Of a DNA stretch of 24,483 bases, positions 6,574 through 13,316 are shown piece by piece. Location of the stretch: contig CAZLGC010000012.1 of the NCBI GenBank assembly GCA_964559275.1, positions 1-24,483 of the forward strand, in the 5' to 3' direction. The notes below the pieces were generated by a model that did not search any database, was not told where the DNA came from, and saw nothing but the letters and a program-made list of their open reading frames with translations. The position numbers and the translations under genes are program-made. Position 1 is the stretch's first letter, and each line of letters starts with the position of its first letter. Source of the stretch: CAZLGC01 sp964559275. Its GTDB lineage: Bacteria; Patescibacteriota; CALEFQ01.

Positions 6574-6972
6574 TTACTTAAGGGTCTTCTTACCGCCAAA
6601 CAAGCCGCCCCAAAAACCTTTTTTCTTTGGCTTGGGTACTGGCTGCGCAGGCGCTTCTGTTTCTACCGCCAGCGATGTTGCTACCTGCTGCATCCGAGCC
6701 ACTTCCTTTTCCACTACCTCGCCACGGCTGTCTGCCGAACGCGCTTCCTTGACGTGCAAGGGGCGCCGCCAGTCGTAATGAAGGTCTATGAAAACGTCAG
6801 AATCAGTCAATTGTACATGGCAATGATAACGCGGGTAGAAAGGGCCGCCCGGCTTGGCGCGTCTGATATAACTTATGTTACGATCATGGCGGCTGGTATG
6901 TTCCTGATATCCCAGCTTGCGCATAAAATCACGCTCCGCCAGACCTTTTGTGTTTCTCAGCACAAATCTCAT
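6574..6972 (-). CDS. Small conserved protein of unknown function (Patescibacteria-type)
   Basis: 132 residues. The first 85 form a compact mixed domain (LAERDFMRKLGYQEHTSRHD, then FYPRYHCHVQL, then VFIDLHYDWRR) that I associate loosely with hypothetical proteins of Patescibacteria. A charged helix (EVVEKEVARMQQVA) follows, then a proline/lysine linker and a glycine-aromatic tail, GFWGGLFGGKK. There is no signal peptide or membrane span. The function is unknown. It is co-oriented and tightly spaced between the MFS transporter (6 bases) and a Nudix gene (5 bases). Confidence 0.75.
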   Translation of the reverse strand: MRFVLRNTKGLAERDFMRKLGYQEHTSRHDRNISYIRRAKPGGPFYPRYHCHVQLTDSDVFIDLHYDWRRPLHVKEARSADSRGEVVEKEVARMQQVATSLAVETEAPAQPVPKPKKKGFWGGLFGGKKTLK

Positions 6973-6978
6973 AATAAT

Positions 6979-8232
6979 TTATTCGTTTAAGAACCCGTCG
7001 CCGCGCACTTTGGGAGTGCGCAATATTAAAAAAGAGATGACAGCCAAAATTATCAAAACGAAACCGCACCATTGAATCACAATCGGGAAAGAAAAGTAAG
7101 ATAGAAAGACACCACCGATCAGCGGCCCCAGAAAATAGCCAATGTTCAAGGCCGAATTCATAATCCCGACATCCTCCCCCTCGTTATCCGGGATTGATTG
7201 TTCCGAACATCTTTGGAAAAATGCTTCCGCCGTCGGCCAATAGAAAGCGTAGCCCACAAAAGCACCGACGATTACTATCAGTTCAAAAATAAAATGTTCG
7301 GCCAGGGAAAAACCTATAAACCCGGCACCCAGCACCAGCAATCCCAAAGCGATAGCCCAGGGGAAACCGGCCGGTTTTATCTTTTTAGCGATTGGCATTG
7401 CCAGGAAAATGAAAGGTATCGTCGTCCCGGCGAAAATTAGACCGCCCCACATATCAGAGGGGATCACTTCCCCCACCCGCCCGTGGAAATAAATGGGAGC
7501 AAATTGAAAGAAAATTATTGTAACTAGAGTCTCTACAACCATCAGCCACAAAATCGCCAATCCGTAGTTGTTCTTGAAGCCGCCCAAGACTTTTTTAGTA
7601 TGCTTCCAGGAAAGACTGAACTCGCCACAGGATTCTGGCTTCTTTTCCCGGCGAAGAATTAGGAATATCATACTTATCATGACCACCGCCAGCGCCACCA
7701 CTAACTGAAGAGTCCAGGGGAAATTTAAACTCAACAAAACACCGGCCAGGATGTAGCCGATCACCAGACCAATTGACTCAAAGATGTCACGCAGCGCAAA
7801 CTTGCTCAGAGCCAGCTCCGCCTTGACATGACGGAAAAGATAGCTGTAAATGCTCATGTCAAAAAGATCAAAAAAGACTCCGTAAATCAAAGCTGCCGCT
7901 ATGAGTATGATCAGCGGGGCGTACTGAACAAAGAAAAGCAGTGCACAGACTACCAAGAAAAGGAAGAGGGCGATTATCAGCAAGCGATGCAGAGTAGATT
8001 TTTGTGCCAGATACCCAAACGGAATAAATGTAAAAAATGATATTACGCTCATTAGTGAAGTTATCAACCCGACCAGGAACAAGCTGTCCAGATTTTCATC
8101 GATAACAATCGGGAAATAGTACTCAAAGATAGCGTACATCAGGCCCCAGGTTGCCACCAATGTAAAAATAGCCAAATATGGTTTCCGGCGAAAAAATGAT
8201 AAACGACAGAAGTTTTTGTATATTCGAAGCAT
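6979..8232 (-). CDS. Major facilitator superfamily transporter
   Basis: An integral membrane protein of 417 residues with about 12 hydrophobic spans in two halves of six, separated by a basic cytoplasmic stretch around LRREKKPE (about residue 195). A loop after the second span (FGYLAQKSTLHRL) resembles MFS motif A. These proteins move small solutes by symport, antiport or efflux; the substrate cannot be read. The start is set at 8232 (MLRIYKNF); an upstream ATG at 8274 would add 14 residues encoded by AT-rich leader next to a terminator, so it is less likely. There is no Shine-Dalgarno site. It is the first gene of a three-gene minus-strand run. Confidence 0.88.
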   Translation of the reverse strand: MLRIYKNFCRLSFFRRKPYLAIFTLVATWGLMYAIFEYYFPIVIDENLDSLFLVGLITSLMSVISFFTFIPFGYLAQKSTLHRLLIIALFLFLVVCALLFFVQYAPLIILIAAALIYGVFFDLFDMSIYSYLFRHVKAELALSKFALRDIFESIGLVIGYILAGVLLSLNFPWTLQLVVALAVVMISMIFLILRREKKPESCGEFSLSWKHTKKVLGGFKNNYGLAILWLMVVETLVTIIFFQFAPIYFHGRVGEVIPSDMWGGLIFAGTTIPFIFLAMPIAKKIKPAGFPWAIALGLLVLGAGFIGFSLAEHFIFELIVIVGAFVGYAFYWPTAEAFFQRCSEQSIPDNEGEDVGIMNSALNIGYFLGPLIGGVFLSYFSFPIVIQWCGFVLIILAVISFLILRTPKVRGDGFLNE

Positions 8233-8276
8233 TTGCTTGTCAAGTTTGCTCTTATTATAACAAAAAACGCGCAATT

Positions 8277-8298
8277 AAAAAAGCACCAGACGGTGCTT
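8277..8298 (-). terminator. Intrinsic terminator after the 45-residue peptide gene
   Basis: Minus strand AAGCACC-gtct-GGTGCTT followed by TTTT, 8 bases after the stop of the small ORF. Confidence 0.85.
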
Positions 8299-8305
8299 CG
8301 ATCAA

Positions 8306-8443
8306 TTAGTGAACACTATGAACTTGTTCTTCCAGGCTGGCTGAAAGATCTGAAAAACTACCGTATTCAACGCTTCCCATTACAAACAAGGCCACAAATA
8401 TGAGGATGAAGGCGATGACAATGAAGGTGGTGAACTCTTTCAT
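8306..8443 (-). CDS. 45-residue single-span membrane peptide
   Basis: ATG at 8443, stop TAA at 8308-8306. The product starts MKEFTTFIVIAFILIF, one hydrophobic span over about residues 6-22, followed by a polar tail (VEYGSFSDLSASLEEQ). The ORF lies between two intrinsic terminators, so it would be its own transcript. No Shine-Dalgarno site or known family is recognised. The hydrophobic layout and dedicated terminator favour a real gene, but coding evidence is indirect. Confidence 0.6.
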   Translation of the reverse strand: MKEFTTFIVIAFILIFVALFVMGSVEYGSFSDLSASLEEQVHSVH

Positions 8444-8478
8444 AATAATTTCAGCAGCAGTTTAGCACGAAATTTTCA

Positions 8479-8510
8479 AAAGAGAAAGGGCGAACCCGGA
8501 GGTTCGCCCT
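8479..8510 (-). terminator. Intrinsic terminator of secreted protein gene 1
   Basis: A perfect 10-bp stem, AGGGCGAACC / GGTTCGCCCT, with a 4-base loop, 11 bases past the stop, followed on the minus strand by TTCTCTTTT. Confidence 0.85.
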
Positions 8511-8521
8511 AGATTGCGTGA

Positions 8522-9568
8522 CTAGTCGTAGCTGAACTCCCAATTATCAATATTGGAGAGTAGCTCCACCAGATAGTAGTCCATCACAGCTGACCAAAAA
8601 ACAAAGGGGCCACCGGAACCAACATCAGCCGGCCAGACGAATTCTGGTATTGGCCAGGGATCGATCTCGAACTGCCCCGGAACCATCAGAAATTCGTAGT
8701 AGTCCATCTCTTTTGACCAGCCGGGAGCGAAGAAGTAGTTACCGGCAACTTCCAGGATAACGAAGGCGTTACCGTACTGGAAGATATCATGGCTGTCGAA
8801 TGAACAGCGCAGGTAGCAGGCATCACCGGCCTGGAAGAAATGACTCGGCATGTCGAGACTCACATTGACCGGAAGATCACCAGGAGTCGGCGTCGGTGTC
8901 CAGGTAGCCGGCACCTGCGTCGGTGTCGGAGTGTAGGTGGTACCCGGTGGCGGGGTCGGTGTTTTGGTCGGCGTCCGCGTCGGAGTCCGGGTCGGGGTCC
9001 TCGTAGGAGTACGAGTCCGCGTAGGCGTGTACGTCGGTGTCGGTGGCTCCGGACCGCAGATCAGGACCGCATCCAGCTCAAAGCCGTAACTATCCCCCCC
9101 AGAAAGCTCCACGCGCAGAATGTGACTGCCGGCCGTGCAACTACCCATTGAGTAGGTATTGCTCCAGTGGAAGTTGTTCCAGCCATCTCCGGGCGCCCCC
9201 CCTCCCGGACGAGTGTTGCTGGAAACAAATGTGCAGACCTCCTCGTCATCAAGCTCGATCCGCACGGTCTCGTAAGGACCAGGGTTATTGTCGTTGCTGT
9301 AGCGCAGACAGATTGTGTAATTTCCCGCTACGGGGAAACTGGGAAGATCCATGATCCACTCACCGGAGGCCGGTACAAACCGCCAAGTGCGATCGTTGGA
9401 GGCGTTGGATCGCGGCTGCGAGAAGCCACCACTCTTGGTATCGAAGTACTCACATTCGATTGTCCAGCATTCCTGGCCAGAACCAGGTGTTGGCGAAGGC
9501 GTCACCGCCAGAACCTCGCACGGAATCATGAACAGGACAGCCACTGCCGCCCAAATCAGAGTTTTCAT
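8522..9568 (-). CDS. Secreted protein 1: CBM6/35-like module, TP-rich linker, shared C-terminal domain
   Basis: 348 residues. A signal peptide (MKTLIWAAVAVLFMIPCEVL, cleavage near 21) is followed by a beta-sandwich module at about 33-170 that resembles carbohydrate-binding modules CBM6/CBM35 (YTICLRYSND, VRIELDDEEV, SHILRVELSGG, FELDAVLIC). Next is a linker of about 60 residues built from TPT/TRTP repeats. The last 110 residues are the domain shared with the two neighbouring genes (LDMPSHFFQAGDACYLRCSF, FVILEVAGNYFFAPGW, EFVWP, final NWEFSYD). The start follows a strong AAGGAGGG site. It probably binds glycans outside the cell or on the surface. The shared domain's job is unknown; it might be an anchor or sorting unit. 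Confidence 0.85.
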   Translation of the reverse strand: MKTLIWAAVAVLFMIPCEVLAVTPSPTPGSGQECWTIECEYFDTKSGGFSQPRSNASNDRTWRFVPASGEWIMDLPSFPVAGNYTICLRYSNDNNPGPYETVRIELDDEEVCTFVSSNTRPGGGAPGDGWNNFHWSNTYSMGSCTAGSHILRVELSGGDSYGFELDAVLICGPEPPTPTYTPTRTRTPTRTPTRTPTRTPTKTPTPPPGTTYTPTPTQVPATWTPTPTPGDLPVNVSLDMPSHFFQAGDACYLRCSFDSHDIFQYGNAFVILEVAGNYFFAPGWSKEMDYYEFLMVPGQFEIDPWPIPEFVWPADVGSGGPFVFWSAVMDYYLVELLSNIDNWEFSYD

Positions 9569-9659
9569 CTTGCCCTCCTTGAATAGCAGCTTGGCTGCTG
9601 GTTGATGTTACTGACACCTTCCTTTTATCAAAAGACGGCAGATTAGTCAATGGTTAAAG

Positions 9660-9677
9660 TGTCAAAGGATTTTGACA
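9660..9677. promoter_or_regulatory. Palindrome upstream of secreted protein gene 1
   Basis: TGTCAAA and TTTGACA are inverted copies around a 4-base centre, between the tRNA-Ala terminator and gene 1. Minus-strand TTGAC words in this area could serve as -35 boxes, but no good -10 box is spaced correctly. It is a candidate operator only. Confidence 0.3.
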
Positions 9678-9681
9678 AAAC

Positions 9682-9714
9682 AAAAAACACCTTCGTGAGT
9701 AAGTACAAAGGTGT
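9682..9714 (-). terminator. Intrinsic terminator downstream of tRNA-Ala(CGC)
   Basis: Minus strand ACACCTT ... AAGGTGT, extended by a GT/AC pair past one mismatch, then TTTTTGTTTT. It is 18 bases beyond the tRNA 3' end. Confidence 0.8.
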
Positions 9715-9732
9715 CTCCGGAGAAGCGAGGGG

Positions 9733-9809
9733 TGGTGGACCCGACCGGAATCGAACCGGTGACCTTACGCATGCGAAGCGCACGCTCTAGCCAACTGAGC
9801 TACGGGCCC
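9733..9809 (-). tRNA. tRNA-Ala (anticodon CGC)
   Basis: A full cloverleaf with encoded CCA (9735-9733). The acceptor stem GGGCCCG/CGGGTCC contains G3-U70, the alanine identity pair. The D arm is GCTC/GAGC, the T arm ACCGG-TTCGATT-CCGGT. The anticodon stem TGCGC/GCGTA closes the loop TTCGCAT, giving anticodon CGC (codon GCG). Confidence 0.95.
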
Positions 9810-9816
9810 GTACCAA

Positions 9817-9832
9817 CCCGCCTGCAGGCGGG
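9817..9832. repeat. Perfect 16-bp palindrome beside tRNA-Ala
   Basis: CCCGCCTGCAGGCGGG, 7 bases upstream of the tRNA 5' end. It has the same CCGCC/GGCGG character as the other palindromes in the window and no T-run. Confidence 0.7.
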
Positions 9833-9929
9833 GAAATCCAAAAATGAAAATTTAACGCAAAAGAAATCAAAAACAGAAGTAAAAAATTACATATCTTAGA
9901 CTAATATACCTGTTTTCTAGCCCTCAGTC

Positions 9930-9969
9930 AAAAAAAGAAGCCTCGAATCGCGAGTTGCGATGAGGCCTC
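9930..9969 (-). terminator. Intrinsic terminator of secreted protein gene 2
   Basis: Minus strand GAGGCCTC then ATCGC-aactc-GCGAT and GAGGCTTC, a two-part stem, followed by seven T. It lies about 10 bases after the stop codon. Confidence 0.85.
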
Positions 9970-9978
9970 CCAGTCGGA

Positions 9979-10854
9979 TTACTTCCAGCCGAATGACCAG
10001 CTGGACATTTCCCCGATTAGTGAAAAGTCTGGGTCCAGGATTGCCCCCCAGACTACGATGCCGCTGCCGCGACTAATGCCGCCAGGCCAGACAAAGTCCG
10101 TTATGAGCGGGGTCTTGCCGGCTCCCGAATAAACCGTAGTACGACGGTAGTTACCATCCCTCCCCCAGTCAGGATGGTAGAATAGCTGCCCCCAGGCATC
10201 GATAACGCATATCCAATAGTGATCTTCCAGATCGGCTCCCGAATTATACGTCAGCGACCACAGGGAACAGGGCATCCCCGCCTGAAATTCATTGGACGGC
10301 ATCCAGAGCTTCACGCCGACATCATCAACGTACGGAATCAGCCAAGCCTCATGGATATAGATAGTATCCAGTGAGTGCCCGCATTCGATTACGAACCGGG
10401 CCACCCCGTTGTGCTCTGCCGGAACGAATTCAAATCCGTAGGTTTGCCGAGAAGTCGTGAGCGGAATTTCCTGGTAAAACCCCAGGTTTTCGTAGTTCGG
10501 ATCAATAATAGCGAGACTGATCTTGCCATCATCGGTACTGGCGTAGGCATCTACCGAAACATGGTATCTGACCTTTGCCCGCAGCTGAATTCCGTCCTGG
10601 CGAACCTGAACCATCCAGGGTTGGGCTTGGAGCTTGGTGTGGCTTACCTCTCCCCAGCAAAAGATCAACCGGCAGTCAATTCCGAACTGACTGGCTTCCG
10701 GGTCAGCCGACCAGAAATCCCAGGTTCCCGGAACATAGTTGAAATCTCCGTTCTCCAGTTCATTATAGTATTCATGAATCCCTTCGCCGTAGGCGAAGAC
10801 CGAAACTGGAAAAACAGAAAAAACCAACAACCACAAAACAAATTGTAACTTCAT
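9979..10854 (-). CDS. Secreted protein 2: CBM4/9-like module plus shared C-terminal domain
   Basis: 291 residues with a signal peptide (MKLQFVLWLLVFSVFPVSVF, cut near 21). Residues about 30-175 resemble a CBM4/9-type jelly roll: ELENGDFNYVPGTWDFW at the start, PWMVQVRQDGIQL in the middle, YHVSVDAYAST and ARFVIECG later. The C-terminal 110 residues align with secreted protein 1 and with the plus-strand neighbour (VGVKLWMPSNEFQAGMPCSL, DFVWPGG, final SWSFGWK). There is no TP-rich linker here. The ATG has a strong purine-rich site (AAGGGGGGAG). It is divergent from secreted protein 3. A role in binding sugars at the cell surface is inferred from the module only. Confidence 0.83.
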   Translation of the reverse strand: MKLQFVLWLLVFSVFPVSVFAYGEGIHEYYNELENGDFNYVPGTWDFWSADPEASQFGIDCRLIFCWGEVSHTKLQAQPWMVQVRQDGIQLRAKVRYHVSVDAYASTDDGKISLAIIDPNYENLGFYQEIPLTTSRQTYGFEFVPAEHNGVARFVIECGHSLDTIYIHEAWLIPYVDDVGVKLWMPSNEFQAGMPCSLWSLTYNSGADLEDHYWICVIDAWGQLFYHPDWGRDGNYRRTTVYSGAGKTPLITDFVWPGGISRGSGIVVWGAILDPDFSLIGEMSSWSFGWK

Positions 10855-10905
10855 TTCTCTCCCCCCTTTCTATTACAGTTACTACTCTGGCTTTCTTGTA
10901 TCATA

Positions 10906-10920
10906 ACAAATGCAATTTGT
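10906..10920. promoter_or_regulatory. Palindrome in the divergent intergenic region
   Basis: ACAAAT-gca-ATTTGT lies between the starts of secreted proteins 2 and 3. Such a site could bind a dimeric regulator of both genes, but nothing else supports this. Confidence 0.3.
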
Positions 10921-10964
10921 CAATATGGTGCCAGAACTAAAAACCCAGAGAGAATATTTATTAC

Positions 10965-10993
10965 TTGACAAAAGATTAAAAATCGGCTATTTT
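10965..10993 (+). promoter_or_regulatory. Sigma-70 promoter of secreted protein gene 3
   Basis: Perfect -35 TTGACA (10965-10970), a 17-base spacer, and TATTTT (10988-10993). The leader to the ATG would be about 70 bases. Confidence 0.7.
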
Positions 10994-11072
10994 AGGGGGT
11001 CAAAAAGGAGTAAATATGCTCATTTCGAGCATAACTGGTTTTTAACAATTCAATATCAGAAAGGAGGGAGGC

Positions 11073-12465
11073 ATGAAGAAGGAAGTTTTTCTTCTGACTC
11101 TCTTACTCGCGTGCTTGATGATGCCTACATTGGCATCTGCAAATCTGGTGAAAAACCCTGGGTTCGAAGAAGGTACCAATTATTGGGGACCCTGGGGCAC
11201 GTTCGACTTTCAAGTCGACCCGACGACCTTTCACGAAGGTGGTTTCTCGGGCTGNNNNNNNNNNCAACCAAGATAACATCTTGGTGGAACCGTATACCTG
11301 GTACCGGCTCAGTTTCTGGGCCAAGGCAGGTGGACCACGCTGGATCCGTGTTCGGCTCACCGACGAAGGCAATGCTTTCTACGGTCTCGAACAGGACTTC
11401 CGACTAAGCAGCGGTGGCTTTCAGTGTTACGAGGTATCATTCAAAACTACTTATGATGCCACCGATACCCGCCTCAGCTTTAGCTTAGGACTGTTCGCAG
11501 GTGACGCAGCGGCCTACGATGTCTGGCTGGATGCGATCTGCCTCGAAGTTACGAGCCAGCCCCCCTCGCCGACACCGACGCCGACATTCACCCCGGCTTA
11601 CACGCCCACACCCATGCCAACCGGGACCGAAATTCCGGATGCGACCCCGACTCCCGATCCGAGAAACCTGATCCTCAATGGATCCTTCGAAGACGGGAAG
11701 AACTACTGGGGTTCCTGGAACGACGTGAAGTTTGAAGTCGATGGCCATGAGTTCATCGACGGCGGATTCTCCGGAAAGCTCTGGGACGGTTCGTCAAACG
11801 AGTGGTGGGACCGCCAGCTGAACCAAGGAGCTATCCCGATTCACAGCAATCAATGGTACCGGGTTTCACTCTGGGCCAAGACGATTGCCGACAAAACCGT
11901 CGGGCTCAGGCTCTGGAGTGAAGACGGCGGTGAAGTCTATGGACTTGAAGAAGATGTACTCGTAAGGTCAGGTAACTGGCGTTTCATCGAGTGTATCTTC
12001 AAGGCTAACGCGACGACGAACCGGGCCCGCTTTGCGCTCTGTGTCGGCAAGTTCGAAGGTGAAAACACGCTGCCGAACATCTGGTTCGATGTCATCGAGC
12101 TGGTTGAAATCGGAAGCGATTACGGCGTTCACCTATTGATGCCGAAGCACATGTACTATCCGGGGGATCCTTGCTTCCTGCGCGCCTCAGTTGTCAATCC
12201 GGGCTCACAGGTAATCGACTATCCCATGTTCGTTTTGCTGGAATTTGCAGACTCCTACTGGTTTGCTCCGTCCTGGCGCCAGAGTGTCGATTACTACCAA
12301 TGGGACTTCGCCCCGGGGGTGACGGACGTAGAGATCATACCCTGGTTTACCTGGCCGCACGGTCTCGACCCCATGAATCATGTCAAATTCTGGGGATTGC
12401 TGGCTGACCACCAGCTTACCCGAACGATCGGAGAAATCGATCTCTGGGAATTCGGGTGGAGGTAG
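11073..12465 (+). CDS. Secreted protein 3: two CBM4/9-like repeats, TP linker, shared C-terminal domain (interrupted by assembly gap)
   Basis: One gene split by 10 N at 11255-11264. It starts MKKEVFLLTLLLACLMMPTL (signal peptide, cut near 23) after the strong site AAAGGAGGG. Two homologous jelly-roll modules follow: the first begins NLVKNPGFEEGTNYWGPW, the second NLILNGSFEDGKNYWGSW, each with WYR[LV]S[FL]WAK and YGLE[QE]D. A short TPTPTFTPAYTPTP linker separates them. The last 110 residues are the shared domain (YGVHLLMPKHMYYPGDPCFL, LLEFADSYWFAPSW, WFTWPHG, final LWEFGWR). The frames on the two sides of the gap differ, as expected if the N-run length is arbitrary, so this is not taken as a real frameshift. 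It probably binds carbohydrate outside the cell. Confidence 0.85.
11255..11264. other. Assembly gap (10 N)
   Basis: A scaffold gap inside secreted protein gene 3. Aligning the two internal repeats places about 15 codons here, of which 3 bases are present, so the true gap is predicted as about 42 bases. Confidence 0.95.
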
Positions 12466-12484
12466 CATCGAGACTGCCTCTCAG

Positions 12485-12512
12485 GCCTGCTTCTACGGAA
12501 GCGGGCTTTTTT
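12485..12512 (+). terminator. Intrinsic terminator of secreted protein gene 3
   Basis: GCCTGCTTC-tacg-GAAGCGGGC, a 9-bp stem with one wobble, followed by TTTTTT, 20 bases after the stop. Confidence 0.9.
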
Positions 12513-12533
12513 ATCCTCAGATTTTTCAAAACC

Positions 12534-12559
12534 AAAACCGCCTGCTTGGGCGGTTTTTT
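12534..12559. terminator. Bidirectional intrinsic terminator
   Basis: AAAACCGCC-tgcttg-GGCGGTTTTTT has T-runs on both strands. It can back up gene 3 on plus and end the tRNA cluster transcript on minus. Confidence 0.75.
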
Positions 12560-12578
12560 AGTTTAGCTTGCACGCCCA

Positions 12579-12629
12579 GCCTTCGCCTTTCGGCTTCGGC
12601 TGGTAAACTCCGCCCCGAAGGGCGAAGGC
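12579..12629. repeat. Inverted repeat downstream of the truncated tRNA-Ala
   Basis: 15-base arms at 12579-12593 and 12615-12629 (GCCTTCGCCTTTCGG against CCGAAGGGCGAAGGC) have one mismatch and a 21-base centre. The centre has its own CGGCTTCGGCTGG word. It ends 1 base before the 3' end of the tRNA fragment. Confidence 0.65.
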
Positions 12630-12630
12630 G

Positions 12631-12671
12631 TGGTGGACCCGGCGAGAATCGAACTCGCGACTCTCCCATGC
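12631..12671 (-). pseudogene. tRNA-Ala 3' half (truncated tRNA gene)
   Basis: Minus strand ends CGGGTCC-A-CCA with an intact T arm (GCGAG-TTCGATT-CTCGC) and the 3' side of an anticodon stem (GCATGGGAGAG), matching tRNA-Ala(GGC) nearby. Upstream, the expected 5' acceptor, D arm and anticodon-stem strands are replaced by a palindrome. The candidate 5' strand (CCCGCCG) cannot pair with CGGGTCC, so no cloverleaf forms. Confidence 0.75.
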
Positions 12672-12708
12672 CCCACCTTCGCTCTCGCTACGCTCGAGCT
12701 ACGGCGGG
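12672..12708. repeat. CCGCC/GGCGG palindromic element abutting the tRNA-Ala fragment
   Basis: Ends CCCACC (12672-12677) and GGCGGG (12703-12708) pair with one wobble; the centre contains CTCGCTACGCTCGAG and is partly self-complementary. It replaces the 5' half of the tRNA. It looks like the element at 13780-13808. Confidence 0.65.
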
Positions 12709-12784
12709 CAAGCATGCTCGCACATAGGAATATGAAATTGGTGGGCCATAACGAACGATGTTGGAACCTTCTTTAGAAATGTAG

Positions 12785-12805
12785 ACAGTTTCTACATTCC
12801 AGATT
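12785..12805. repeat. Short hairpin in the gap before the cysteine-rich gene
   Basis: AATGTAGA and TCTACATT are inverted copies around CAGTT, without a T-run. Nothing else is recognised in 12709-12842. Confidence 0.4.
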
Positions 12806-12842
12806 ATGAACAATTAGGTATAGAACATTGACTGCGAAGGTC

Positions 12843-13118
12843 TTATCTTCCAACACACCGATTGTTCTCGCACTTACAGCCATTTGTTATGGCATTTGGG
12901 GCAATGCAGCCAATGCCATCTCTATGTGGATCAAATCTCCAACACCTGTTTACACAACCGTGACATTCCTTGAAATGGCAATCTAGACTCGTTAAACATT
13001 TCGACCCGCTGATTTTCTCGCTCGAGTAGAGGACGAAACAAGGTACTACAAAAAATAGTACGAGGATAGCTGCAATGATTACCGAAACAATGATTACAAT
13101 TAGTGTTATTTTTTTCAC
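12843..13118 (-). CDS. Small membrane-anchored cysteine-rich protein
   Basis: 91 residues from a GTG start at 13118. Residues about 4-30 are one hydrophobic span with an early lysine pair (MKKITLIVIIVSVII), an uncleaved signal anchor or a signal peptide. The outside part has nine cysteines: SKCLTSLDCHFKECHGCVNR, then C at CWRF, GIGC, and the end GCKCENNRCVGR. The C-x5-DC-x4-C-x2-C and final CxCxNxxC layout resembles small disulfide-rich domains seen in CPR and DPANN proteins. The function is unknown. It lies inside the tRNA cluster between the Ala(GGC) gene and the tRNA-Ala fragment. Paired cysteines in an exported protein suggest disulfides rather than metal binding, but this is inference. 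Confidence 0.65.
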   Translation of the reverse strand: MKKITLIVIIVSVIIAAILVLFFVVPCFVLYSSEKISGSKCLTSLDCHFKECHGCVNRCWRFDPHRDGIGCIAPNAITNGCKCENNRCVGR

Positions 13119-13170
13119 TTTTTTTATTTTTAATTTTATTGAACTTTAGATTTTGAATTTTGTTTTTTGA

Positions 13171-13185
13171 GGCCCCGAAGGGGCC
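13171..13185. repeat. GC hairpin 3' of tRNA-Ala(GGC)
   Basis: GGCCCC-gaa-GGGGCC, 5 bases past the tRNA 3' end, with no T-run on the minus strand; it could serve RNA processing or be a weak stop. Confidence 0.5.
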
Positions 13186-13190
13186 GAGGA

Positions 13191-13267
13191 TGGTGGACCC
13201 TACCGGACTCGAACCGGTCACCTCTCCCATGCCATGGGAACGCTCTACCAAGATGAGCTAAGGGCCC
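13191..13267 (-). tRNA. tRNA-Ala (anticodon GGC)
   Basis: A complete cloverleaf with encoded CCA (13193-13191). Acceptor GGGCCCT/AGGGTCC has the G3-U70 alanine pair; T arm ACCGG-TTCGAGT-CCGGT; anticodon stem TTCCC/GGGAG with loop ATGGCAT gives GGC (codons GCC/GCU). Confidence 0.95.
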
Positions 13268-13281
13268 GTGTAGCGTTGTCC

Positions 13282-13310
13282 CCGCGGAAAATGCATAGCA
13301 TTTTTCGCGG
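13282..13310. repeat. Inverted repeat between tRNA-Ala and the 69-nt hairpin
   Basis: CCGCGGAAAATGC (13282-13294) and GCATTTTTCGCGG (13298-13310) are 13-base arms with one mismatch and a 3-base loop. Confidence 0.7.
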
Positions 13311-13316
13311 AAAGGA

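Noticed and set aside
8233..8274. A 14-codon N-terminal extension of the MFS transporter
   Set aside because: The sequence is AT-rich, sits beside a terminator, and is not typical of an MFS start; the ATG at 8232 is preferred, though not proven.
8930..9040. Short direct repeats that could suggest a CRISPR array or minisatellite
   Set aside because: They are in-frame codons for the TP/TRTP-rich linker of secreted protein 1; units are 6-12 bases with no unique spacers.
8840..9605. Several plus-strand ORFs of 84-139 codons opposite secreted protein 1
   Set aside because: Arg/Pro/Ser-rich shadows of a GC-rich gene with repeats, no ribosome sites, no domain features.
11030..11072. A riboswitch in the leader of secreted protein 3
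   Set aside because: The leader of about 70 bases shows no stable conserved-looking structure beyond the ribosome site.
11239..12465. A separate gene starting just before the N-run
   Set aside because: The start lies in the frame-shifted part of the same gene; the internal repeat shows the two parts are one protein.
12631..12711. A fourth functional tRNA-Ala in the cluster
   Set aside because: The 3' half is good, but the candidate 5' acceptor strand cannot pair with the 3' strand and the D arm and anticodon stem are replaced by palindromic sequence.
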